This document shows, one piece after another, positions 39,301 through 64,000 of a stretch of DNA of 64,000 nucleotides. The translations under genes and the position numbers were made by a program. Under the pieces are notes generated by a model that was given only the letters and a program-made list of their open reading frames with translations, ran no database searches and had not been told where the DNA came from. Source of the stretch: Acanthornis magna (Eukaryota; Chordata; Aves; Passeriformes; Acanthizidae); NCBI GenBank assembly GCA_036785705.1, contig JAWUZG010000056.1, positions 17,032,001 to 17,096,000 of the forward strand, given 5' to 3'. The number at the start of each line of letters is the position of its first letter. Within the stretch, counting starts at the first letter, position 1.

Positions 39301-41605
39301 CCAATAATTCCTGCTGATCAGTCGTTAAACTGCTGCTGATCTTGCTGAAAGCCATATTAGTTGCTGCTTCAGGCTGTGGGTTGAAAATCATCAGCTTCTG
39401 CTCATCAAAAGAGTAAAGAAATATCTATTTTAACTAAAACAGAACTCAGTGTTATCCTTCCCCCAGAGGGAAGCTCCTCACCACAACTCTGTGCAGAGCA
39501 GCAGACAGACCTCAGAGACTAAAACTTGCAATGATACAGCAAAATTAATTGTTTAATTATAAAATGCTTGGAAGAGGAAATAATTTGAGGTAAAAATATA
39601 TTTTATTAAAAATAATTATATTCAGGAAGAGCAGGGACAGGTTTTATCTGAGCTGTGGTTCCAGACGGCATTTCAGGGTCATCATAGCAGGGCTCTGGTA
39701 AAGCCTCATCTGAATGTGTGGCCAGTTATCACAGAGAAACTTCTGAGTAAAAGACTGAACTAATCCAAAAATAGTGTTAAAAGGTATAAAATGGCTGAAT
39801 TGCACTGAAATGTTTAAATATGTTCTTTGCTAATGGGGAAACTCTGCATAATACAACCAACCACCAGCAGAAGAGTCAGGTCTGGCCAATAAAGGATGAG
39901 AAACAAAAATAGTTCTGTATATAGAGAAAAAGTAACTTTTTATTCAATGCAGTTTCAAGCTGCGTTGGAAAGAGTTGGGTTTCCTTCTTGGACAACCTGT
40001 ATATAAAAAAAGACAACCATTTAAATTTAGTACAAGGTCATAGTCTGGCTGCAAAGGAAAGTAAACCTTGGTGTGAAACACGGTGATGAAATTGGGATCA
40101 CTGAAAACAATAATCCTGAAAATAATGTCTGAAAGCAAAACCAGCCCAAGGGGCCGATGCTCCCACAGTGACAGAGCACAGGATTTGGGAGGAAATCACC
40201 CCCTGGGATGCTTTGCCCCCTGGATTTTAGGGTCTGCAGTGGCCTGGGGTATATTTGCATCGCCTGCAGGCATGAAGCTGCTCCAGCCAGAACAGATGAG
40301 ACAGCCCAAGATGGAAAGGACATGGGCTGGGAACATGCCCTGCTGGGATGGAAAGGCTCTGGGAATGTGTTTACAGCCCAAGGCCAGCAGCAGGGCCAGC
40401 GCTGCCTCTCCCGGTCCCGACTGATGCAATACCCAGCCGGAGCCATGGACAGCTGCGGCACAGGAATGGGAATTCCTCTGACCCAGAGAGTGCACAGCAG
40501 GGAAGAGCATAATCTCCGTGATTTACAGGCTGCAGCTCTAGTTTAAAATACATTAAACTCCAACTATTTAATTACTGGGCACTACCAAATCACAGAGACA
40601 GAGGAGTCAGTCACGTCTGCTAATGCCAACATTTATCATCCTATTTATCTACTCCAGCTTCTGAGACCCATATCGAATCACTTTCCTGTATTAGCTAATA
40701 ACGGATGAGTTTATTCCTTGTACCTCTGGGCAGCCCTCGATGGATATTATCGCACTGCTGGCAGCACACATCCACCTAGGGAGAGATAAACTGGTTTAGA
40801 GCATATAAAGAATCGTAATCACCAGCCAAAACTCAAATCCAAATCAAAGCCTTTTTCCCTGCTGCCTCCTGCCCCCAGATACTAATTCTCAATAGAGAGT
40901 AAATGCAAACAGTGCTCAGCCTCTCTCTGGCTGAAAGGCTGAAAACCTCCTGATACTTCTGAGAAATCATTAAATATCTACATTTTTATGGTTACAGACA
41001 CAGAAAAATGACGTGGCTGGCTGAGAGTCGGGGAGCTCCAGCAACATGCCCCTGTCCTGCTCACCTGCACAGGGAGAGCAAAAATGAGCTGCTACAGGCA
41101 TGGAGACAAAATGCCCATGAGAGAAAATCAGTAGGTGAAGCAAATTTATCCATGGAAACATACTGAGTGTTCAAGGAACAGCAAGAGGAGAGTGAGAAAC
41201 TGCCAGGTGCTCAGCAAAGCTGCTCCTTGTGCTCAGCTTGTTTCCAGCGATGTCAACCCAGCAAGATCTTCCTCTGTCTAATTTTCCCACTGGAAATGCT
41301 GTGCTTTTCATTTTGCTTGCTTATGCTGCTTTCCACAAGGAAAACCAGTTTAAATTGCTCTATTTGGAAACTTTCAGCAGTCCTATTTTCAGAAGAAATA
41401 CTCAGCATCCTCTCAGCTTTGCACAGTTATCTATCTTTAAGCTGAGCATGAAGAGGAAAAAAAGAGGCTTTTTCCTCTTCCCAGAGAGTCCAAAAAAAGC
41501 ATAATAAAGCATATATTTTTTTATTCCATGGCAGGTTTTGTTGCTGGTGCTTTTATTTACATCAGTATGATGGTTATCTCATTATTGCTTATTTATTACA
41601 GCCTG

Positions 41606-41637
41606 TTATATACATATATATATATATATATATATAA
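41606..41637. repeat. (TA)n microsatellite
   Basis: About twelve TA/AT units flanked by further AT-rich sequence. Confidence 0.95.
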
Positions 41638-42349
41638 ATCTGGTGGTTTATTATTAACCCCATCACCCTTTAGCTAATTCTATTAGCCAAGCAGGTAATC
41701 CTGCCTTTTGATGCTTGAAAAACCCAAATATGCTGAGCTCTGGCCGAGTGGTCATTATGGAAAAGGCACCTACATAAGGAACAGGGAAATCAGGGAAATT
41801 ATCTGTGGATCTTTGCAAAGTCCCCTGGAAGAGTTCAGACATGGAGCTGTCTTAATTGATAGCATAGCCACTTAGGGGACTAGTATCCATAGAAACTCCA
41901 GGGCCTTGACAAGATGACAAACAACACTTCGAGAGCCTAATAATAGCAGGAATAATGAGGTGTGGCCAAAAAAAAAACCCAACAACAACAAGCCAGGCAT
42001 CTCATGGTATCGAATGGGTGGGCCCAGCTAATGAAAGCCTGGCAGATCACCGTGACGGCGGGAGGGAGGCGAAGCACAACTGGAGGAGGGAAAAAATGAA
42101 TCGCCAAAGCCAAACGGGATTCCAGTCCCAGAGAAAATCCCCGTGGCAGACAGCGCCACTGGGGACGTGGCCATGGGGCTCTGCTCTCCCTGCACATCGG
42201 CCATAAATTGGGAGCAGCATCACTGGGAGCATCTATCCCACAGAAGCCTGCTCGTGTTTTGGAAAAGCCACCCCACGGCCTGGCCTTGGGGATGGTGTTT
42301 TGACCACCGCGGATGTCCAGCCAGGCTGGGACCCTTGGGAACCGCAGCG

Positions 42350-42550
42350 GGTGGTCTCAGCCCCTTTTCAGAGCCTCTCGCCGAGCTTTAATCACCTCTT
42401 GACCCAAGCTCGGTTCTTGCTGTGCCACTCGCGGCACAACTTTCCCAGGCGTGCGGCGCCAGAGCCCAGCCCTCGCCCGCCGCTCGGGGCTGCGCGCACG
42501 CCGCTCCCGGAGCGCATTGTACCGCCGCTCCTCATTGTTCGGGGAGCCTG
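42350..42550. promoter_or_regulatory. Isolated CpG-rich patch
   Basis: About 200 bases rich in CpG, including CGCCGCTCGGGGCTGCGCGC, about 7 kb from the DPP8 stop and 13 kb from the main CpG island. It carries two CATTGT (SOX-type) words near 42515 and 42534. No ORF of interest. It could be an enhancer or a promoter for a non-coding RNA. Confidence 0.5.
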
Positions 42551-43371
42551 ACCTTTTTCTTAATTAGCTTAAAACCGCACAATAAAAAAAAAATTTAAAA
42601 AGGGAAAAAAGGAAGAAAAAAAAAATAGAAGGAAAAAACCCCCTCGGTAAAAGCCAGTCGCAAATCAAAAGAGGCAACAGTGAGAGCAAGCAATGTGTCA
42701 CCACAAGTGTCCGAGTCAATGGAAACCTTGTTAGGTGGGGAACAAGGGTCTGCGCTAACAAGCTCTTATCTGTGTTTTTGTTTTCTATTGAAGGTGCATG
42801 TCATTAGGAGGAGTGTTAACAAGAGCTCTCAATAGCTTCATATGGCCAATGGCCTCTGAATATTCATGAAGGTGTGAACAGAATGTGGGAAAGCGTGGAA
42901 GAAAAGGCAAGAAAAGCGGCAAGAGGGCTGATTGTGCCGGGAAGAAAGGAGCCAGGGCTCTGTGGGAAAAAGGGATCCTGAATCCCTCAAACAAGAGCGT
43001 ATTCCCTAGGCAAAACCCGTCCTTCAAAGCTGTGGGATGGTATTGATGGAGCCAAGGAGGTGGGATTTTTATGAGCAGCACTGGCAGGGAACCAGCTTCT
43101 GGCATTTGAGGTGACGGTGCCCAGGGTTTTTTTAACTAAAATCACAGCAGCCACTGGCACCTGTTTCTGGAGATGTGCAACCCTCTCTCCAAGCTTGTTG
43201 GATCACAGGAGGGATCCAGAGGGTGATTTTCGCTGGATGCCTCATACTGAAATGGGGATGAACTCACAGGGGATGGAGAAGTCAGGAGGCAAAGGAGCAA
43301 GTCTGGATTTTGCTCCAGGACTGCTGTGTTTATCATGCCAAGGGGAACAACTCATCTGCACCCATACAGAA

Positions 43372-43650
43372 CCATGGAATCACAGAATCAGAGACTGTTT
43401 CATTTGGAAGGAACTGTTGACATCATCTCATTCCAACCCCCTGCCATAGGCAGGGACACCTTCCACCATCCCAAGTCGCTCCAAGCCCCGTCCAGCCTGG
43501 CCTTGAACAGCTCCAGGGATGGGGCAGCCACAGCTCCTCTGAGCATCTCCATGGCCTCCTCTGAGCCCATTGCACACCCTTCTGATGCTGGGAGCCCCAG
43601 ACAGACACTGCATACCTGCTGCCCAGCACCTGCCTCCCCTCCTGCACCTC
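43372..43650 (-). mobile_element. CR1 LINE fragment, internally rearranged
   Basis: The plus strand begins ACCATGGAATCACAGAATCA, the antisense CR1 3' end, then runs through TTCCAACCCCCTGCCATAGG and TCCAGGGATGGGGCAGCCAC. After about 43535 it jumps to text like a more 5' CR1 segment (GAGCCCATTGCACACCCTTC), suggesting an internal deletion. Confidence 0.88.
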
Positions 43651-46600
43651 CCTGCATCCCCACCCCTAGAGAAATCCTTCATTTGCCTCTGGAAAGAGCC
43701 CAGCAGGGCTTCCCAGGGGGCAGGCAGGATAAGGAAAGATGCTTTTCCTATACACCACCTCTGTAGGCTGTGCAGCCACTGCTTCTGCTCCGTCATGGGG
43801 CCAGGGATTTCAGCTGGGCTGGTTTAACACAGAGCTCTTGCTCTACTCATTTTGGAGCAAAATTATACTGCAGAGTTGCCTCTTCTTGAAAGGCTCCAAT
43901 CTCGTGTGTCAGTGCCAGATAAATAGTTTTCATTCAACAAATCAATGAATAGAAACAAAGTACAGCAAAATAATGTCAAGTCATTTCACTGATAACGACA
44001 GCTGCTGGGCTGCACAGAGACAGGGAGAGCAGGAGGGGGTGCGGGGGAATAGATTAAAAAATGTAAAAAGCAATGAATCACAGCTGGGGGGAAAATCATA
44101 AAACCACAAGCCACCGCAGCTCCCACACAAATGTACACGGTATTTACTCATCTATTTCTAACGAAATTGCAAGTAGAATAGAAAGGAAAAGAGGGAGGGC
44201 AATGGTGAAAGCAAATTGTTTGAACTATCTTTGTTGGAAAAGCAGAAAGGGCTTTTCTTCCAGCAGGAAGCAAACAGCATGGCACCAGGAGCCAAGGGTG
44301 CAGCCCTGGCCCTGCACCACTACTCCTTCCTCCCACAGGTTCCTACCTTGCTGCTTTTGGGTCATCATTTCCTTGCTGCTGGCTCTCACCTTGGAACAGT
44401 CTGTTGCTGTTTGCTTTCAAGAGAGGAAATCCAGATCTTGGGAATTCCCTGGGAAATGTCCAGCCCTATAGTGCCAGCCCGGCGGTGTTGCCTGCCTGTG
44501 ATGAGGAGCTTCAGTGAACCAGCACTGGTTCTCCATAGGTTTGTTGGCAGGAGCAGTCTGGAAAATTATTATCCTGAGAAAAGACTTGATGCTGGGGAGG
44601 AAAACACAGCCCTTTAATCCCAGCTGCCATTCGCAGTTTTGTTATTAATTCTGTAAGATGAAGAAAGGGTTAATTGTGCCCAGGTCTTAAGTTCTTCCAG
44701 GAGAGATTTTCCCTGTTATCCTGTCCCAGACCAGCACTGTGACCCCAAACACTAAAAATATACCACGACTTTAGCCCTGAAAGGACTTCGCTAAATCTTC
44801 ACTCCTCTCTCGGGTCTCTGAAGCCTCTATGGATGCACACTAAGGATTGCAAACTGGGAACCTTGTGTAGGAATGGGGCAGAGTCCAGGCTAGTGCTTCC
44901 CCCCCGTACTAAACAGGGGGTGCTTCTCTGTGGGTGAAAAGTCAGGAATTAATAAAAACATTAATTGTATCTGCCTTGAGCCCCCCCCAGACCTTCTGGG
45001 ATAGCACTACATGAACTGGGGTGCCTGCAAAGCCCATTCTGCTCAGAGAGACAAAATGGAGGCTGAGCACAAGGTGACTTCATGAAGGGACATCTCTTCT
45101 CTTGCACTGCCCATTCCTTACCCACAGGTCCCTCTGTCGGGGCACCAGGGCCACCCCCTCCCCCGTGGCACTTGTTCCACCTCAGCGAGGCCACATCGTG
45201 CAGTCCCTGGTGCGACAGCTCCAGCTGGTGGCTGCTGAGGGCTGCTAACAGCATTCACATGGAAACACTCAGGAGAGGGAACATCGCTGTGCCAAGGAAA
45301 CGCCTGATCCTCCTGATGGTATCCATCTCCCAAACCACAAGGGACAGGAAACATGGCAGATGCTTTTGTGGAACACCCGACGTGCATCAAACACACATCA
45401 CTGCTGCTTTCCACAGCGCACCGAGGGCAGAGATTTAATTACACACAAGCTCTCCTAAATCAAGGAGAGAGACAGTTGAAAATAGGGTGGAAAAAAACCC
45501 AACATTTAATTCAATTTATTTAGCAGCATCTTTATTGCAACAAAGGTTTTGTAATAAAACGCAGCAAAACTAATGTCTCCACTTTACATGATTAAAAGCC
45601 ATGGAGCTCGGGAGGGGGGAGGGAGGGAGCCCAATAAACCCACTGGAGTGAGACATGCAATTTTGTTAACGCAAACAGCAGGCACTTCATGTTCTCAAAT
45701 TAAACACCTGAACTTCTACTGCGCACAACAGCCAAGTCAAAACCACAGGAAGAGCTCTCTTCCCCTTCCAAAGGGGCACACGGAAAGTCTCTGCAGGGTT
45801 CTGGCACTCAAGTAAACCGGCAGGCCAAGGCAGGGGCCTCACCTGGCCAATGTTTCGCTTCCTTGGACTCTGTTATTGCCTCGGCAGGGGTTGGGTGTCC
45901 CGGCAGCAGCAGACAGCTGGACACACGGACACACACAGCAGAAGCACAACCAGCTTCTCCTGGCAGGGAATATGGGCTGGAACTCAGAGAATGAGAATTC
46001 TCCATATCTCCTACCCAGGTTCAGACGTAGGTGCTCCAGGGTTAAAGCATTACTACACCATCCCACTTGCAAAGTTTTTCCATAGCCTATTTCCAAATGC
46101 CACTAGTAAGCAGGGAATGCATTTTCCATTCTAATATAATGAAGTTAGTTATTTTCAAAGCTTTGCTTGGTGCTTGGAGCTCATTTTTCCATTGAGTTTG
46201 TAAAAATTAAGCAGTTCTGGGTATATACTAATTTTACTGTGCTCTGAATAAAAAGAGATAATTCAGAACAAAGGGAGGTGCGGGTGAAACTCAACAGCTT
46301 TGCACATCCCACACTCACGAGGCATCACTGGAAGCTGCACTAAAATGGGGTGAAAGAACGTGCTTTCACCAGAAACAAGCACAACCAATCCCAGCCACCT
46401 CAAAAGAGAGGAAACTGCTGGCACCAGCACTCAACAACTTCAGTATCTCAGCACTCAGATCCCCATATTTCATATATATTCTTAAACATGTGAGAACATT
46501 CATCTCAAAGACACCTGTGCAACTAAATATCCACCATGCAAGGAAGGCTCAGTCCTGCTCCTGCTCAGAGCAGGGCTCCTGCTGGGCAGACACCCCTGGA

Positions 46601-47564
46601 AGGCAGAGGGGCCTCCACAGGGACATACCAACCCCTGGTTTGGGAGCCACAGCAAAGGCTCCTCGTCACACCTTTCTGCTCCACAACCTCCCCTGCATGT
46701 GCTCCACCAGGATCTCACTAGCCCTGCTAAAACTCACATGAACCAGGAGATTTCTTAACATGCAGGAAGTGACGAAGTACAATCCCAAATATCAAACAAG
46801 CTGGAAAGCTCCTTGAGTGACATTCCCATCTCCAGGACTGTAAGGTACAGCCTCATCCTGGTCCTTGGCCAGACCAACACTTCACCATACAAGGTGCAGG
46901 AATACCACTCCCCCCCAAAAAAATAAGGATGCAAAGTCCCTCATCACTGTCATAGCACTAACACCTTCCTACCTCTCAGTCTCGATCACAACGTGGTTTT
47001 GCCTTTCTTCACTGGGAATTTAGTTGGAATCAGACTTCATCTAAGGCATCTCTTTTGCAAGAACTACAAAACTCTGGTGATAAATCCTTCCAGCACTTCT
47101 ACAGGATAAGAGAGCACAGGGTCTTAAAGTGCTTAACTACAGTAGAAAGAAAAGAAAATGCTAGGAAAGAAAGAATCCATAATTTATGTTGCAAAACAGA
47201 GCAGTTACACTATGTTGTACTTTAATAGCTTTCTGATGTATATATTTAAAACATTGGAAGGATGCATTATTAAAAATTATGTGTCAGCACTTATAATCAC
47301 ATCCTGCCTCAAATCCAAACTCAGCCTGGTTTACTCACGTAACGTTTAGCTCTTCAGTTCCCAAAAAAAGCACTGTTTGATGAAGGCCATTTTGTTCTGT
47401 TTTTTAAACAAAAGGATCAATTTCATCTTAAAAATCATATACATTTACATTCAAGGGTAATCACCTCTAGAAAAAGAACAAAAACACCCCAAAAAAGCAA
47501 GTTAATTTAATATTGAACAAAATATAAACAACCTTGGAAAAGGTGAATACTATCCATGGGTAAT

Positions 47565-47614
47565 TTTATACATATATGTATATATGAACAGATATAGATA
47601 TATGTATATATAAT
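47565..47614. repeat. TA/GATA-rich low-complexity stretch
   Basis: Imperfect TATATG/GATATA words over about 50 bases. Confidence 0.85.
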
Positions 47615-48506
47615 ACAGCATAAACATATTGGGAACACAATGGAATTCCAGAGGAACAGCTTATTTTTGTCTCTAGCCACTGTTGTGTTGCACATGTGCT
47701 CCTCTCTCAGTGCTGACTGTAACACACTCCCCAGGGATGCTGTCTTTGCTTCAGCCACAATTAACAAAAAGACATTCCTGGAGCCGGGCTCCTTCCCTGC
47801 CACGCCCTTCCCAAAATCAACCCAGTGGTTTAACTGATTCACTTGTAATCACTGCGATCTGAAAACCAGCAGGCAGCCCACCACTGGGGAGGAAACACTC
47901 CCTGCACGCCTGTTGGCTTTGGGTCTTTTGTGTATCCCAAAAAACAGATCCTCTTCTCACACACGGCTTTTACAACCGTGTAACTGCCCCAGCTCCCCTC
48001 GCTTTGGTGCACATGCCCAGCAGTTTAACTGAAAAACGATGCGGTTTGATCTGATACAGCCAGACTCCGTTAAATCCCAGAGTTTTGGGATCAAGCTGAA
48101 CAGTACAAAATCAAGGAAAGTACAAGGTTACAACATCTGGAGTTCTAAGAGCGTAAACACTGAGAGTGATTCCAGATTTTCAGCAGATGAAAAGAAAATC
48201 ATGCTCTGCTTCTCTCTAGCACCAAAACAGAAAGAAAAGGAAGTTCTTGGGTTTCTAAGAAAACCATTAAAACTTTCTGGAGTCTCAGACGCAAGTCCCA
48301 AGGGGAGAATTTTCTGGATTAAAGAAAATAATTTTCTATGGATTTCTATCCTAAATTACCTATTGCCAGTTAAAAGTGCCTTCACACACTTACGCTTTTC
48401 AGCCAAGCCTGCTGCTTAGTTAAAACCTCAGTAGCAAAATCACAACTGGGACTGCAATTCCTTGAGGGTTACCTGAAGCTGTACAGAAGGAGGTTCTCAA
48501 AGACAG

Positions 48507-48533
48507 CATCATCTTCATCATCATCATCATCAT
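48507..48533 (+). repeat. (CAT)n trinucleotide repeat
   Basis: Nine CAT units with one change (CTT). Confidence 0.95.
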
Positions 48534-49389
48534 GCACAGTAGTGCTAGAAAGGAGCCAGGAACAGGGGACTGGACAGGGCACAAGCCTGGGAAACAGACC
48601 CTCATACATGAGGAAATTCAACAGGACAGTTCATATTGCCTCACATGTAAGGTCTCCCCACACATCCTCTGCAGACCTTGGAATTAGAGTATTGAATTTC
48701 TAAATCCTAACAGGATGCATATGCCTATATCATGCTGATGTGAGGGTAAGGAAGGAGTATTGCAAACCCAGCTCCAGAGTGAACATCAGGGAAAAATCTC
48801 AGCGGGATGCACTTTGAAGCTTGTTTGAAAATTTACAGTTTCAGCTTTTTAACTTAAGTTAGTTTGCACCTCAGAATAAAAGATTGTTATGCCCATATCA
48901 CAGTAAAGTATCAATTCACTTCCCCACTGAAATCAAGTACAATCAGGATAGGTTCTCAAGCTGCTGGAAGAAAAGAGAATGATTTATCCTAGGGGAGAAG
49001 GAATCAAAGAACCTGGCATCAACTGATCTGAATGCAAACTTTAAATATGTTAAGAGGCAGCTTAAAAGTCTTTCTTCTTAAAAAACAACATCTAGACAGG
49101 GGATGTGTCCAACTTGTGACCAGCTTCTAAGGAGTGAGACACATCCCTTTCACGAAGCATAAAAGCTATATGATAGCATTTAAAATTAATAAAAGTTGTA
49201 ACCATTCAGGTAAACTCTTGCTGTGTAGTGAGTAAATCATCCAGTATTATGTAATAAGATACCAAGGAACACACTGTAAAAATACATCAATTATGCCATA
49301 ATGCTTTTAAAAAGTGAAGATCTGGTGCTGTAGAAGTACGTTATTTTCAGTTTCAGCTCGTCCCCCAAGAGAACACCCATGGTACTGTA

Positions 49390-49619
49390 TTATACCACAG
49401 ACATTGGATTTTATTTACAGCTTAAACTTTAAAGTTACTAGATTACTGTACTTTAATTTCCTGTATGGCACCAAAATTACTTTTAAAAAAGTGTCTGTGA
49501 GGGTGTGTACGTGTGTGTACATGTGGCAGGCACCAGAAAGCAATGTTCCATCCTATTTTCTCTAGTTTGCTACACCTCCCTGTCCGGAGAGCAGCTGTGG
49601 AGCAGAGTTCTGAGGTCAG
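49390..49619 (-). other. DPP8: DPP8 3' untranslated region (short form)
   Basis: The stretch between the DPP8 stop and the first good poly(A) signal is AT-rich with no further ORF. The left limit is an estimate of the cleavage site, 10-30 bases past the AATAAA. Longer forms ending further left cannot be excluded. Confidence 0.6.
49410..49415 (-). terminator. DPP8: Poly(A) signal AATAAA for DPP8
   Basis: AATAAA on the minus strand, about 205 bases after the stop. It is followed by a GT-rich stretch (TGTCTGTGGT) at the distance expected of a cleavage-factor site. A weaker ATTAAA lies about 40 bases before it. Confidence 0.6.
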
Positions 49620-63884
<14,265 letters not shown>

Positions 63885-63896
63885 CTGTTTGGAATG

Positions 63897-63932
63897 AAAA
63901 AAAAAACAAAACAAAAACAAAAAACAAAAAAG
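63897..63932 (+). repeat. A-rich low-complexity run (polypyrimidine tract on minus strand)
   Basis: Runs of A broken by single C. Read on the minus strand it is a 36-base T/G-containing tract directly upstream of the DPP8 acceptor at 63884, so it probably serves as that intron's polypyrimidine tract. Confidence 0.8.
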
Positions 63933-64000
63933 AAGCCCGGTAAGATATGATAACACAGGAATGCATCCATCAAGTCACCTGGATTTCAGAAGACCACAGT

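Larger units (their letters stand above)
33387..43371. other. Intergenic, no recognised gene
   Basis: Contains AT-rich candidate elements (34610-35250, 36720-36930, 40560-40850), a TA microsatellite at 41614, and an isolated CpG-rich patch at 42350-42550. No coding exon was recognised. Confidence 0.55.
43651..49389. other. Intergenic, no recognised gene
   Basis: Downstream of DPP8. Holds TA-rich sequence at 47565-47614 and a CAT repeat at 48507. Extended DPP8 3' UTR forms could reach into the right end of this interval. Confidence 0.55.

Noticed and set aside
43326..43796. 146- and 122-codon ORFs on opposite strands
   Set aside because: Mostly antisense and sense CR1 sequence with chance extension.

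Overview
This is 64 kb of vertebrate nuclear DNA, most likely from a bird. The evidence is three 3'-terminal CR1 LINE fragments with avian-type 3' ends, a short stretch resembling an avian retroviral LTR end, one old MIR-type SINE, few repeats overall, and short introns (about 0.3-1.5 kb) in the one clearly identified gene. No bacterial, phage, CRISPR or mobile-cassette features are present. Most of the window is non-coding.

Right part (about 49.4-64 kb, minus strand): the last 16 coding exons of DPP8, a cytosolic dipeptidyl peptidase of the S9B family. All splice junctions join in frame. The exons encode 700 residues, which matches the part of the 882-residue human isoform from about residue 183 to the stop. 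The catalytic Ser, Asp and His and the Glu-Glu substrate-anchoring motif are present. The 5' exons and promoter lie beyond position 64000. A poly(A) signal sits about 205 bases past the stop codon.

Middle (about 29.1-49.4 kb): intergenic DNA between the DPP8 3' end and a CpG-island promoter. It holds two CR1 fragments, an isolated second CpG-rich patch at 42.35-42.55 kb, several AT-rich stretches that look like conserved non-coding elements, and simple repeats.

CpG island (about 28.1-29.1 kb): contains a minus-strand first coding exon with a signal-peptide-like sequence, a phase-1 donor and an upstream YY1-type site. In mammals IGDCC4 lies just downstream of DPP8 in the same orientation, and a phase-1 intron after the signal peptide is typical of Ig-superfamily genes. 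I therefore suggest IGDCC4 or a related gene, by inference only. The island contains a 238-bp tandem duplication, the most unusual structure I found.

Left part (1-28.2 kb): no coding exon recognised. It is best read as the large first intron of the minus-strand gene starting at 28.3 kb, with simple repeats, an LTR fragment and several AT-rich candidate regulatory blocks. I found no convincing new multi-gene system.
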